Positions 21,938-35,942 of a DNA stretch of 64,000 bases are shown one piece after another (the stretch's first letter is position 1; every line of letters starts with the position of its first letter). The translations under genes were made by a program, and so were the position numbers. Origin of the DNA: Amborella trichopoda (taxonomy: Eukaryota > Streptophyta > Magnoliopsida > Amborellales > Amborellaceae). The notes beneath the pieces are model-generated. The model made no database searches. It saw only the letters and a list, made by a program, of their open reading frames with translations, and was not told where the DNA came from. The stretch covers positions 3,493,401 to 3,557,400 of the forward strand of contig NW_006500010.1 in assembly GCF_000471905.2 (NCBI RefSeq), read 5' to 3'.

Positions 21938-24900
21938 ATGTTGTCGGTAGGGAGAAGGGATGGGGCTGGAGGCATTGGGAAGCAGAGGAAGGGGCTAGGG
22001 TTAGGGTTTGGAAATATGGAGGAGACCGAGCTCGAAGAAGGTGAGGCGTACGATTACAGTGATGATCGTGCTGGCTATGATCCTGATGTGGCCTTCTCTT
22101 ACATTGTAAGCACCCTTTTTCTCATCTCTACCTTTTCCTTCTTGAGATGGTTAAAGGTTTTGTTTTTATTCCTGTGTTTTTATGTACTTTATCTCTCGAG
22201 TTCTAGAATTGTTGCTTTCTTTAGTTCTGTTCGGTACCTCATAGTCGGTCTTTTGTTTGAGTTGAATTTAAGGTAATATGTCAAGGGATAAAGACTCATT
22301 GCCTTTGTATTAAATCTTTGGTTGTGTTGCAAAATACGGTATCCTACAAAATGTGTCTTTTCAATTCTATTTATTATCATGATCTCTGGTGGTTGATATC
22401 AACCAGTGTGAGGACGTTTGTGCATAAATTTGTTGGATTGTGTTACATGATGTGTATGTTTATCGTAAACACTGCTATTGTCATAATTCTTATACGTTTT
22501 ATACTGGCATGGAGTTTGTAGCCTTTAATTATTGTTCATGGATTGGAGAACTGGTATTTCTAAGAACGATGTTCTGTTCCGGTCTGTGCCTGAGTCATTT
22601 GGATTCAGCATATAGGAAATGTTGTAGAGCCAGCGCTTCAGGTGTACAAGAGGCATGCCGCCAACTGCTCATCATCAGCGATTCAATGCTAGAATGCCAT
22701 GCACATCAAGTTATGATTTTATTTTCAAAAAATTGAAATATGATGAATATTGATGTGGTCCAGGTCTTGATCGATGCCCTATTGTAGAGCTATGGGCTAG
22801 TCGTATGTTACAATTGTGTGTATACATGCTTTCCATAATGTTGCCACTTCCGATAGTGCAGTAAATATCCTTTAATGAGTTGAGTAAATTGTGGTTGATG
22901 TCACCAGTTTTTCTGTCTTCATTCGTCATATCTTTCTTTTCATTTTGTGTGTGAAGTAGCATATAGAGAAATCATGTGCGTTGGCTTGTGCCACATTTCA
23001 TTGTATGGTCAGATGATTGAGCAAGAACTTCGGTTTTCTTTGACACAGGATGAAAAACTTCAAGATGTATTAGGTCATTATCAGAAGGACTTCGAAGGCG
23101 AGGTTTCTGCAGAGAATTTGGGTAAGCATGGAAAGTTCAGAACTGTTAAATTTTAGTTTTACTGGTGAACTTATAGACTATTGGGAGAAGCATGGTGTTG
23201 ATACAGAAGACACTTCACATTCTCATACGTTGTATGTTCAAAAAATTAATAGTTCCAAATGCCAAACTCCTTGGATAGAGTTCGAGTTGGTTTCTCAACA
23301 ACACTTTCACCATGGTGCTAATTGCTTCTTATTCTTTGTGTTTGTATTCAGGATTTTCAATGTGTTTTTCAGCAATTTTATTGGCCAATCCTTTTGCTGA
23401 AATGTCTAACTCAAAAGTAGTTGGTCAGATTTAGATTGGTTTGTGGTGCTTGTCATTTATATATGGTCAAAGGAAGCCATATTCTTTTCTAATCTAGTAC
23501 CAAGCAGAGGTCTGATTATTTTATTTTCTATTAAAAATAGCTGTTATATCCTTTTACTGTCACAAACTGCGTGATAGGAGAAAGAAACAAGTATAACCAT
23601 AGGGGACATGAATGTGCTTTTGATGATTGATGTGCTTTCTTGGATTCAATATTTTGAATTCTCATGCTGTTTATAACATTCTGCACAACGGAGGAAGATG
23701 GTGGGACATGTGACTTACCACTGACATATTGTAAGGTTCTCTAAAAATGAATCTCTTTCATGATGAGAAACCTTTTAACTGAACAACTCATCGAGGTATG
23801 ATGAGATTTGTGTCATCATCAATTACAATATTTAAATACATCTAATTGTCGATGTCAAGATATGAAACAAGAAACTCGAGTTTGGGTTAAGAAAACTGAT
23901 TTTTTGCATAGCAAGAACCAATTATGGTGGCTTGTACTAAAAGTTGGGACTGTAATCATTGATTTTGAGCTGAATTTTGATGACTAAGCCCCTGATAAAT
24001 CAACGTTATAATTTGAGCCACCTGCAACATGCTCTATAGTCAGTGCTTTCTTAATAAATGGTCCAGAAATTCCTGCTTCCGTAAAGTTCATTTAGACTGG
24101 AGAGACACCATATTCTACCCAGGCTCAAAGTGGGCGGCTTGCTTTTATAAAAAGGGCTTGCAAAGTGTAGAGCTGATCTCCAAACAAACCAAAAACGAAT
24201 AGGATGCTGCTTATTATTCCTAAGCTCTAACTTTACCTTAATGTAATAAGATGCCTTAGCGTGGTCACCCTGGTGAGCTGCAAAATTTATTGAGATTCTG
24301 GATATTAGAAACCTTTTGAAGATTTCCTTTCAGCATGTGCTACGGAAAGCCAGTGAAGTGGCTGATGTTTTGTTTTGCAATGGGATTTCCAGAATTACTT
24401 GGGGCCTTGTATTGTACTACCCCTGCTGTTATCAGTCTTGTGGTTTTACTCTCTCAACAATAAAAGTTACTTATAAAAGAATCAAATTGCATGATATTAC
24501 TAAGAGAGACCTGAAGGTATGCCAAATCAATCTCCTTGTAAATGTATCTTAACCTCCAATGATTCATATATGTCAATAGAGACTGGAGTGCTTGGTATGA
24601 ACATTGCTTTGCACTTTAAAAGCCTCATTGTTTTCGCTGGTTGTTCACTTTTTAGTGCCGATGGGCACTTCGGGCAAGAGAATCAAAACTTTCAGGACTG
24701 GCTGTCTGATGAAGTGAATATCCTCAAAAGATCAATTGCTGAAGTAAATTGAATAATTGATGAACAGAGGAATTGTTTTAGTGATTGCATGTGAAATGCA
24801 TTGATATATTGATCATGTATATGTGCTCTCACTCCACATTCAGTCAGCCTGCTGCTTTCAAGCAAGATGTGAAGGTCAGTTGTGGGCCTAAGCTTTAAGA

Positions 24901-27900
24901 TGTGCAGCTTGGTAGAGCATTTGCCAAACCAGGTTCATTTCAATAGCGATATGCTCCGGCTTGGGAGGAGAAATAATTTAGCTTATTTTAAGTTAGCTTC
25001 CCAACAAACAGCGCAATCGCTATGCTTGCTCAGCATTGAGGCTAGAGCGAATGGAAGTAAGGAACCTGATCAACTGAGTGCTTCTGTAAACATGGTGGTG
25101 GATGACGGAAAGAGATGTTGAAAGTTGACTTATGGTGATTGATTCAGTTACTTACTGCAATACGGTTGATTAGAACCATCCATTCTTGGTTTTCTCATCT
25201 TTCTTTCATTTTCTTATTTTTTGTGTGTCCTTCTACATGTACATGTGAAATTCAGACAAATCACGATCATGGCATATTTTGAGACAACGCAACATGGTTA
25301 TCGACCTGCCCCAAGTTAGTTTGCCTTTGCCTCTTGCATGAGTGGTGTAATTTAAACTTGTTCATGGACTTATGACTTGATTGACGCGAGTTGAATTGCT
25401 GTTTTAAAGCACTTTCTCGTTCTTTTAAATTGAATCTTACAAGAAGTTTTTGAACATTGTGAACAGCTTATTTATAGAATTGCCGACTAATCATGATGTT
25501 TTTGGGATCCTTTTTGTATGGAGTTTTTTTTTTGGGGGGTGGATCATGCTGTGTGCAGACTTTTAGCCTACACTTTGAATTCTCTCTTTGTTTATTCTAT
25601 GATGTTGTTTCTAAAATCTTTGTGATTCGAATGTGGTGGTGCTTGCTTCCTTGACTCATGCCAGTCTTCATTATGTATCAGGTGCCAAATTTGGGGGCTA
25701 TGGCTCATTTCTACCCACTTATCAGAGATCTCCTTCCATTTGGTCACATCCCAAGTCTCCAGTGCGGGGCCAGAACGTTAGCACCACGATATCTCCTAAT
25801 GGCCAGCCAGTGGAGGTACTAACTATGGGAAAGTATACGATAATCTAACGATGAAATAATTTTATACCATATTCCAGCATAGGATGGGGTTCAGTGTACC
25901 AATATATCAAAGGCGCTCTGCTGTCAATGCTTGATCATGGTTGTTGGAGATTGTCTATATCCGGTGCCAAATTTTGGCACATGCACCTTTGGAGTACCAC
26001 ATGCCATACTCCTTTGGGTTATGTTATATTTGCATTGATAATTTAAATTCATTTAACCTGCTTAAATTGTGTGCTTAAGGACGCAACCTGGCTAATGTAA
26101 GCCTTGGTCCTTCCTGGCTTAGTAGTAGCTGATTTTCCTTTTCCTTTTATTGTTCATGAATTAATGCACCCAAACTAGCCAAGAAAAAATGAAAAGGAAG
26201 TGATATATTGGCAGAGAAAATAGAGAAGAAACTTGCATCTAATGTTTCAGGATGAGGAGGAAAAAATACATGGTACCTTCAATTTTAATGTTTTTTTGTA
26301 TTGAAGATAGTTCTCGTCATATTTGCAGTGTACACGTCAGAACCCATCAGTTCCCATGCATGCTGTCATCCCATCTAAGGTTGCTCCTGCACCTAGTAAT
26401 GCGCGGCCTGGGGCAACGTTTTTGTTTGACGACAACTCTACTCGAAGAGGAACCTGCATATCTAGCCAAGTCGATGTCAGGCCCTCTCCCAAGTATGAGG
26501 CCTCGACCAAGAATGTTAATGGGACTGAGAATACATTGAAAGTGCGCATTAGAGTGGGTCCTGATAGCAAGAATGCTGCACTCTATAGTGGCCTAGGCCT
26601 TGACAATTCTCCATCTTCTTCACTTGATGACAGCCTTGATGACAGTGATGAAGGTTTATCACCTGAAACTCGAGACGTTCCTGATGAATCCCCTTCAACC
26701 ATTCTACAGGTACTTCCTCAGCTGTGTCATTGTTGGCTTGTAACCATAGGGTCCCAATCACCAATTTTTTTCTGGAACTCTTAACTTGTCAATCAGCTCC
26801 CTTGATTTGAGTTGTTGTTGTACTTGTGGTATTTTGCAAGGCAAAGTGTATTTTAATCCAGTGGAGTGCGTTGGGGCATCACTGTCCTTTGAAACACTGG
26901 ACTGTGGTGGACGGAGAGGGGCACTTAGTAGGGGGATCATGTCCTGTTCTTGTGTTTCTCACTTTGTGTCACTATCCATCATTTCAATGATGATGGCCCA
27001 ATTGTATATGGATTTCATGTAACTCTAGTATACTTTCTTTATATGGAAATTTTAAGGAATTAGTTTTGATTTGCTTGCCACAAAGTTGCAACAAGATCCA
27101 ATGGAGATTTGTCAAGTTTACTTCTTGATGTTCAGTTTATTTTATTTTATTTTTTGACTCTTCTTTTCTCCTGAATGATTACATCCCAAAGTATTACCTG
27201 AATGATTATGATTGTAACTATTTGAAATATGTTGAAACAGATTATGACTTCCTTTCAAGTTCCTGGGGGGATTTTGCTTTCTCCTCTTCCACACTTCTTA
27301 TTGCGCTTGACGAAAAAGGATAAGCCATTCCGGAAAGAGAGTAAATCTGGTTCTGCCCAAAAAGGTAGTCAGGAATGTGGGACCATGCCAATAAGTGACT
27401 CTTCTTGTGTGCAAGACTTGAAAGGGCCCAGAGAAAAGAAGACAAAGACTGGTGAAAAGCATGGAAGGCTTGGTGAAGCGAAGAATAAGAATGATAGAGG
27501 CATAGGAAATGACATGAGCAGCCTTTTAAAGAAAGAAATAGACATTGAAACCCCGGCAGGAAGGGAACTTGTTTCAGATGCGTTAAACATACCAGTACTC
27601 TCCTCTTTGAAAGGGTCTCAGGAGAAGCTGGGCAGCGTCTTCTCCTCTGGTACAATAAATGAAGAAACCCATGAAGCAGAGGGAATCCAAGATAGTAAGA
27701 AGGTCAGCAAGGGAAGTAATGAATCAGTAAATGGAAAAGGAAAGCTGAATGTGAAGGCTGGGTTGGCTGAGAAATCGTTGGATGAGAAAAACCCTAATAT
27801 TTATAAAGAATCTGATTTAAGGAAGGACTTGAAGTTTGATACACTGAAAGACCCACCTGATGGAAACAAAGGGAGGAAAGAGAAAGATCAGAATACCGTG

Positions 27901-30900
27901 ATTGTGGAGCCCCCCAGGTCAAAATTCTCTCACAAAGCTATGCCACCAGAGAGGGACAGTTCGAAGCTGCGACAGGGGAAGGATCAACTGTCTGGGGGTA
28001 AGAAGAAGTCAAAAGAAAGCCAGATGAACCTCTTGTATGGAGGGGAATTACCTAAGGAGAAGTCCAAGGATGTTCCTCCAGGAACCGTTAAAGATAAGAA
28101 GAAGAACATGCATGCGAAGGATTTTTCATCGGAGATCCATTATGATATGATTAAGTCTCAGAAGGAATCTAATAAAGTTTTTGAACGAGATTTGAAGAAT
28201 GACCTGGCTGAGAGTAGAACGGATACAACAGAAATTCATTTCAAGGAAAAGCCAAAGGAGCCAAAGCTTGAGCATCTTGAGAAAGAACCAGAAATGGCTA
28301 ATGAGAGGTTGGATTATAGAAATATTGAGAACCCATCTTCAGTGTTAGGTCAAGAACCTGTTGCCGCTCCACCATTGGCTGGAGCTGGCTTGGCTTCTGA
28401 TGGGCCACTTCCTGTGCCGGCAGGTCCTGTGGTCATAGAAGAGGATTGGGTTTGTTGCGACAAGTGCGAGACATGGCGTATCCTACCATTTGGAATGAAT
28501 CCCCAACTTCTCCCCAAGAAGTGGCTCTGCAGCATGCAGACTTGGCTGTAAGTTCTCTATGGATGCTTCGATATTGGTAATTCCATTCCTTAAGAAAATC
28601 ACATAGGTTGTTCCAATTGTAAGTTGGTCTGTGAAATGTAGAAAACTAATTATGTTGGCCTAAAGCGTATTCATGGTCATGATACATTTGTTTTGGATAG
28701 TTTTTTTTATCTTCTTTGTCCTTTATGGCTAGGTTGGGTGTAATATCTAAGCATGCATTCTTGTGTGTGTGCGTGTGTGCATGTGTGGTGTGTGCACCAT
28801 GTGTGAATGGTGTGTGTATGTATACCAGTGCATGACCATGTGTTTAGGATTGTAAACGCTGATTTTGTGCCCAATTGTTTGTTTGTTTGGTGGTAAGCAC
28901 TTCTTATATGTTTGTTATGCAGCAGGCCTGGATTGAACAAGTGCAGTGTAAGTGAAGAGGAGACAAGTAAAGCTCTCAGAGCTATGTATCAAGTCCCAGA
29001 AGATCAAAGTAATTTGCATAATCAGCATGATAGAGTTGGCTCAGGCGTAACCTTGGCAGATACAAAGCCTATTGGCCAAGGACTTGAACCAACTTCACTT
29101 AAATCAGGTGCCATGCCAGGCGGTGGAAAGAAAGGGATTATGCCAAAGGATGCAGCAAATGCTCCTGGCCTTGGGGTCCTGAACTATATTCCTAATTCTG
29201 TGAGAAAGAACCAGCAGACCTCTAAGAGCAAGGTTTTGAATGATGCAACTCAATTCCCATCTGAGCCAAGTCAGTTGAACAAAGTCAGTGTGAAGGGAAC
29301 TGAACTCATCGGAGAGAAACCGAAGCATAAACTGAAAGAGAAACATAAACTGCTAGAACGCTCTTCAGATGGAGGTATAGTTCTTCTATTGGCAATTTCT
29401 TTGTGAGGAAAGTATTCTAGTCCAGATGATGCTGAGAACCACGTTCCATTTGGGTCATCATCTTTCAATGAAATAATGGGGAGAGAGGGAGGGGAAAGTA
29501 TACTATTCCATATGACAATGAAAACCATATTCAATTTGGATAGTCACCTTTTAATGAGGGAGAGGGAGGGAGTGAACAGTATACTAAGCCAGATGACGAT
29601 GAAAACCACATTCCGTTTGAATCATCTTTTAACAATGGAGGGAGGGAGGGAGGAAGGAGGGGAGGGACATGACCCCTGGGCTGTTCCAACTCTCCGAGTC
29701 TCCTTCCTTGTTGATCATTTATTGGTTGGTGATGACCCTTATGGACTATGGATCTCATTGCGCATTGGAGATTATATGAAATTTTTTGAAAATACCATTA
29801 TTTACCGGCATTGGTTGCCTTTGTTTATATTGATATTCAGAGATGATTGTTTCTTTCTTTAAATATTGCAGGTGGATATGCTGAACATGGGAAGCATTCA
29901 AAATCCAAGCACAAGAGGGAGCCAGAGAAAGATGGTTCTAGAACTTCTAAGAAAAGCAAGATAGAAGGCTCTTTGTATGGAAATGGTGATTGTAGCTTTG
30001 ACCAAGCTGCTCCCTTCTCCGGTAACGGCTTGCCAACTAAATTAGATAGCAAAAGTGTGCAGAGATATAATGATTGTGCTTCTTCAAAGGACTCAAAATG
30101 TGATACTTCGCTACCCATGGGAAGTAAGCTTAAAGAACATGGTCAGTCTCCCCTGGATGGAGATTATAAAGCAAATGTGAAGGCCAATGACATCGGTAAG
30201 ATTGATAAGAAGGATATTCATTCAAAGAAAAGGAAAATGAAGGAATGGCATGGGTGTCCAGAATTTTCTGAGGACCAACAGGTTAGAGTGGATTTTCCAG
30301 ATACTCGAGTTTCTATGAAATTAGAAACCAGTGAAACTGAAAGGAGAAAGGAGAAAAAGACCAAGATATCAAAATCTGATGGAAAGGAGTCCAGTTCGAG
30401 CAAGGCGGAAGGGAGATGTGATAAAAAAGGCAGAACAAAGATATTATTCTCTTCTAGTAGAGATCCTTTATTCGATGGAATGGATGGTGAAAATGGAAGT
30501 GTTAGTGAAAAGGACCATCAACTTGGGCATTCTAGAGGGAGTTCCATGTTGCAAAGGGCCTCAGATGGTATTGATTCATCGAAAAGGGATTTGGGTCTTG
30601 TTCAGCCACCTTTCCAGGCTGCTACTTCGAGCTCATCAAAGGTCTCGGGCTCACGTAAGACTAAAGGGAACTTACAAGAAGCGAAGGGATCTCCTGTAGA
30701 GTCAGTCTCTTCGTCGCCAATGAGAGTCTCCAAGGCAGAAATGTTTGTGACTGCTAAAAGGAATATTCTTTCTGTTACTGGTAGTCCGAAAGGTGATTCT
30801 TCTGCTCTTCATTCTATCAGTGGGGCATACGATAACCATGACAGGAACTGTTTGCAGATTTCAGGTGGCAAATCTAAAATTGGTTTGCCCTCAAAATCAC

Positions 30901-33850
30901 TTGATGGTTCAAATATCGATCTCGTTTTATCCGATGCGGGGAATACCCATGAGCTGAATGATGCTGATCCCAGTGAACATGGAAAGGATCGTGACCAAGT
31001 GAAAAAGAGCAATTATTATCATTTGAATAATAGTTCTTATATATTGAAAGCAGGGAAAGTGAATGTATCACGGTCCAAAGAGAGAGAAAATGGTGATAGA
31101 ATCAACTCTGACAAAGGCAAGGTTAAGGTCTCTGATTCTTTCAGTGATGACCAAGATGACTTGTATCTAACAAAGAGCAGCGGTAGCTATCTATGTGAGG
31201 GAGACTTTGAAGCTCAAGCTCGAGATAGTTCACCTTGTCCTGATGAATTGAGGGATGACAAGTATGAATTTCTGGAGAATTCTAGGTCAAAGTCTGATAG
31301 GAATGAGAAGAACCATCTTGCTAAGAAAGCTCATGCCACTAAGCGCGTTGGTGAAAGTAGGCGAGAGAATCATTCCAAATGTGTACTGCATGAAAACTCC
31401 AGTGACCAAGGCTCGCGCTACAAGGATGGGAAAACTAGTTGGCAACGAAATCAACAGAGGGTGACTCCCCAAGAGGAGGAAAAGCCATCAAGTCAAACTG
31501 ATCGAGCAGAGGTGGCATCTTCAAGAGGAAAATCCCAGGTATGTTTGCCTTCAGGAGATAAACAAGAACTTAGGGATCATTTCTCAAGGGAATCGCCTAT
31601 GCTCCAAAAGGGGTTTCGGGCTGAAGTAATGGCTATAGAGGTATCCAATGTTGATGGGTCTAAGGGTCCCAAGCAACAAAGGAAGTCCGATAATCTCAAC
31701 AGTACCCATCCAACTGGTTTGAGACACCCAACACCTAATGGACTTGTGAGCAAAGATCTTGATGCCCCAAGTCCATTTCGGAAGGATCATGGTCAAACCG
31801 CTGCCAATGCAATAAAAGAAGCTACGGATCTGAAACACACTGCTGATCGCTTAAAGGTTGATAATGTACCACTTGTATCTCCTGCAAAATCTTTTGCTAT
31901 CTTAGTCGCTATCATATGATTTCATGAAAATTGAGAAATTTGAAGAGAGAGAGAGAGAGAGAGTTAACATAAATAAAAGTAATATTCTGCATTACGGTGA
32001 GAGTATCCATATGTCAACAAATACTTGTTGGCTCTTCTTTTGCATTAATGCTTGTGGCTTCTGTTATCTTTGTAGAATGGTGGACAAGAACTTGAAAGCA
32101 CTGGCCTCTACTTCCGTGCAGCCTTAAAGTTTCTTCATGGAGCTTCCTTGTTAGAGCCGTGCAATGTAGAAGGTGCAAAACACGGGGACACAACTCAGTC
32201 AATGCAAGTGTATAGTGACACAGCAAGACTCTGCGAGTAAGTTTATTAGAATATGTGTGTTTGCTAGGAATCAATCATAGAGAGACTTAGAATTTTTTTT
32301 TTAATTAGTGACTGAAGGTTGGTCTGTTGAAACATCAACCTATTGATATCTAAGTTACTGGTAGTCTTATTTTTATTAACTAGACTATTGTATACTTGGG
32401 AAATTTATCAGTACAGCCATGAGAGATGAACTATTTGACATTCAACTCTTCCAATTCAAGATCATGTGTTTTTTAATGGGTATTTTGAAATTAAAATCAA
32501 AAGATATGGGTGAGGTGTTAAGTGTTCATCTCTCATGGTAATTTGATAAAACTTCCCATAACTTTTTTATGAGACCATGTGTTCTAGTGGGTAGTGTACT
32601 GTTTGCTATATTCCAGTAACACTGCCTTCTCTAGAGCTCTTTGAGACTGAAACAATGTTTCCTTAAATGTGTAGGTTTTGTGCTGTCTCATATGAAAGAA
32701 ACAGGGAGATGGCTGCTGCTGCTTTGGCATATAAATGTGTGGAAGTGGCATATATGAGGGTTATATTTTCAAAACATCCATGTGCTAGAAATGATCGAAT
32801 TGAACTGCAAACAGCTCTACAGATGGTTCCTCCTGGTAATTGGAACAAGTCTGGTTATATTTCTTATCTGTTGACAAATTTTTAATCAGTTCTGTAAACA
32901 CCTAGAACTATATGTTCTATTACTAGAGTAATTATAGCTATTTTCTTTTTGGTTTAAGATACAGATGCCACAGATATACATACTGCATGCGCACATTAGG
33001 ACTGATTTTCTTGGATTAATTTGATGTGATATTTATTTTGTAAGATCCCAATGAGTGTCTGTTGGACAAGCTTCTGAACATAACATGTCATACTAATAAT
33101 ACTGTCATGCTTTGTTTTTAAATGGTTTAGTTATAACCTTGATTTTTCCTCAGTACTCGTGTGCCCTTACATATCATGGATACATGATGAAGCCCATATT
33201 GTAATGTTGTTAATGGACATGTTTCCTCAGATTTGAGTAATTGGATTTTCATGCTGATTCTCAGGTGAGTCGCCTTCATCATCTGCTTCAGATGTCGATA
33301 ATGTAAACAACCACCACGCGACTGGTGACAAAATTTCTTCTGCAACCAAGGGAGCTGTATCACCGCTAACTGCAGGCAACCATGTGATCGCTGCTCGTAA
33401 TCGCCCGAGCTTTCTTCGGATGCTCAACTTTGTGAGTCAGCTTCTCTTGAGATTATGTTTCTAACAGGGCAGGTTTCATGTCGTTCCTATTCCTCCTTTA
33501 CTTTAAAAGGGAAGAGGAAACCAAAGCCATCCTCTGTGTTCTCATTTCTCAGACATGACAACCATTGCTTCAATTCAGGGCTAGAAAATCACAATGTCAT
33601 GAAGATTATGACCATAATCTCCCTGTTATCTAATATCTTGCACATATTTCAGGCCCAAGATATGAACTCAGCCATGGAGGCCTTGAGGAATTTACAGAGG
33701 GCTTTCTTGGCTGCCAATGGAAGTGTTGAAGAGTCAACTTACGGGGAAGAAGGCATTTCTTCAGTAAGAAGAGTCCTTGAATTCCATTTCCATGATGTAG
33801 AGGGTCTTCTACGTCTTGTACGGCTTGCAATGGAGGCAATCAGTCGTTGA
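21938..33850 (+). CDS. CW-type zinc finger protein (plant CW-domain family), 11 coding exons, 1727 aa
   Basis: Predicted chromatin protein. Coding exons: 21938-22105, 23049-23121, 25682-25815, 26329-26709, 27241-28547, 28926-29374, 29872-31856, 32076-32236, 32675-32835, 33265-33431, 33653-33850. All introns are GT-AG, phases match, and the sum is 5184 bases. The ATG at 21938 is chosen because MLSVGRRDG leads into the acidic ELEEGEAYDYSDD block as in family members. Seen in order: conserved N-terminus DVAFSYIDEKLQDVLGHYQK and YGSFLPTYQRSPSIWSHPKS (aa 50-110); LKVRIRVGPDS (about aa 190-200); low-complexity lysine/serine-rich middle; CW zinc finger at aa 655-694; a long disordered region; and a helical C-terminal module (aa 1490-1727) with FRAALKFLHGASLLEP, AAAALAYKCVEVAYMRV and LLRLVRLAMEAISR at the end. 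CW domains read methylated H3K4. The family is plant-specific (CW-domain zinc finger proteins 3/5/7 of database names). Nuclear location is inferred. Confidence 0.93.
23122..25681 (+). other. Intron 2 of the CW gene (2.56 kb)
   Basis: Donor GGTAAGC and acceptor TATCAG. I looked for extra conserved exons and found none; the flanking codons join directly to SAENLGAKFGGYGS, the family consensus. T-rich, with no recognisable transposon. Confidence 0.75.
28447..28962 (+). other. CW zinc finger domain, split by intron 5
   Basis: The domain starts WVCCDKCETW (W655; ligands C658 and C661), continues to WLCSMQTWL (C682) at the exon end, and finishes PGLNKCSVSEEE (C694) in the next exon. All four zinc cysteines and the tryptophans that form the methyl-lysine cage (W655, W664) are present. 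Intron 5 (28548-28925) separates the third from the fourth zinc ligand. Confidence 0.9.
28761..28825 (+). repeat. (TG)n microsatellite in intron 5
   Basis: Interrupted TG/GTGTGC repeats, about 100 bases before the intron 5 acceptor. Confidence 0.9.
29411..29666 (+). repeat. Three degenerate 80-85-bp tandem units in intron 6, ending in G-runs
   Basis: Each unit carries AGTATWCTA, then a GATGAAAACCACATTC-like core, then a CATCTTTTAA-like stretch and a purine-rich GGGAGGGAGG tail. Copies start near 29411, 29496 and 29578. The last tail (29640-29666) has five runs of three or more G with short spacers. Confidence 0.8.
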
Positions 33851-34450
33851 AACATGTGGCTTCACCTTCATCCCTGTGAATATGCTACCGTCTTTCTCTT
33901 GGCTTATTTCCTTGGGTTAAGATGCACATATGAACATTAATGAATACTTGGTTTTGGCCCTTCTTTCCTCTCAACATTGGACCTAGACACCTAGTAACTA
34001 ACTGTACAATATGTACGATGGATTTACAATTTGTACATAGTACACACTCATGAGAGCATATGCTATGCCTTTCAAAGTCTAAGAAGAGATCATTGGTGTG
34101 GCAGCAGCCGGGAATATGTATTGATGCATGTATAATTGATGAGTTTTGAGAAAGTCGGGTGTGGAAATTAACGGTTTGTATTTGAGGTTTTGCTGTTTGG
34201 CTGTTCAACTGAGGGCTAAAGAAGACATGGACTAGAGAGAAACGAGAAAACCTGCTTGTACAATGGGGTCGGAAGCAAAGAAAACCACCCGTCTAGTTTA
34301 TGATTAGAGCCATATCTCTGCTATGTAAGATCTTTTTTTTAACAGAAAATCACTGAAAAAAAAGATGCAGGAAGTTGTAAGGGTTTGGGAAGCATGATTT
34401 GTAAAGTACTTATTATCTTGTTATGCTTGGCTTGATGCGTGTGCTGAATC
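33851..34450 (+). other. Probable 3' UTR of the CW gene
   Basis: T-rich sequence after the TGA at 33848-33850. No canonical AATAAA was found in a clear position, so the end is approximate. Confidence 0.4.
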
Positions 34451-35942
34451 TTTGTGTTCAGTTGCACTGCATTTCTCCAATGGCAGAAGAGGGCAAAAGA
34501 TGCATGTGAGTATATACTGTATTGTGATGTATATTCATCTTAAAGGCGAATTTCCTGTGAGTTTGTTACTTATTTGGTTCCTTTTTTTTGTGTAGGTTGT
34601 TATATTGCACCTTCCTGTTAGTAGAGTTGAGATTTGAAGCTTCTTGTTATCCAGAAGCGAAGGGATTGTTGGATGTCATGATAGCGAAGAATATTCGTTT
34701 TGTAGCTGAAATTTGTTTGGGAGAAGGCCTTGGAAGTATCTCAATACCTATCCTTTCACAGAAGGTTTGCTGACCTTTTTATCTATCAAAAGCACATTGG
34801 ATGTTTTCCAACTTTATGCCTCTTTTGACTACTTCATTTCTCCTTTTTCCCATTTCCCTTAATCTTTAATGCAAGTGCCTGCTTGTTTAGTAGTACATCA
34901 TTATATATTTTTTTGATGCTGTTAACTAGTAATATATCCTTATATTACACCAAAAAATAAGAGAACGAGGGGTTAACCCCATATGTACAGACTACACAGT
35001 GTAAAAAGACAAGAAATGCCTTTGAAAGGATTACATACCCCTTCGAGGACCTTTTTGAGTTGTAATTATCTTTTGTAATATCTTTTTGTAATGATGCATG
35101 TATAACATTTTTTGGGCCCCTTGGGGGTTTTATATACGAACATTGGTCATGTGGGGGCTTCAATTTTTTGTACTTTCTTTTAACCCTTTACAGCAATACA
35201 ACAGTTAACATTTTAAAAAAAAAGAGAAAAAAACATACAGATAATTACAGTAGAAATGAGTAGCAGACATCTCTATTACTCAACTCCCCCAAACTGGATA
35301 ATTGACGTACCCAGTACTTTTACTCATCTTTGATATAAACCTTGGTATGCTAGTGTAGGAAAAGAACGTAGGCATGATAGGTTAGTTATCAATCAGTTTG
35401 TCATGGAGACTTAAGGAGGGATGCTTTATTATGTGGCCAATTGTTTATTGGGTTGACAATTCACATCCATGTGCTTTGTCCTGTCATGGGACCCTAGCTT
35501 TGCACATGGAGCTGACATGGTCTCCATGAATAGGGGTGAAGGAGCTGACATACCCATACTACTCAATATGTTCTTCAGTCGAACTCAAACAACAGGCAGT
35601 AGAGTGGCCGTATCGCAACTCAAGTATGATCCTTTTGAAGAGAGCTTCAATCTGTTATCTCAAAGCCTGTTTTAGCTGCCATACTTCACATCTTCCTTAC
35701 ATAAAGGACATTCCTGAATAACAGAAACAGTGTTGAAGCAAAACTAAAGAAGACTAATAACAGCAATAGCCTTTTGATGAGCAGCATAACCCCAAACTTC
35801 ACCTAGCTGGTTTTTCAGTTCGTTTAGATTTTTCACGGTAATCCTGTAGAATGAAATAGACATTCCATGATCCACATATAGACAGATGACGATGATCAGG
35901 TTGCTTTTGAGTGATACAGGGATAAGAGATATGCTGGGCTGT
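34451..35942. other. Intergenic DNA, no gene recognised
   Basis: A 61-codon frame at 34588-34773 follows a possible acceptor (TGTGTAG) but matches no family I know. No supported gene. Confidence 0.5.

Noticed and set aside
27242..27655. 137-codon minus-strand frame inside exon 5
   Set aside because: Antisense shadow of the well-supported CW gene exon.
31857..31919. Extension of exon 7 to the stop at 31919
   Set aside because: The conserved C-terminal module continues only if splicing occurs at 31856 (AAG|GT); the extra 20 codons have no family counterpart, so this is at most an intron-retention form.
34588..34773. Possible extra gene or exon after the CW gene
   Set aside because: Only 61 codons, no family resemblance and no partner exons.
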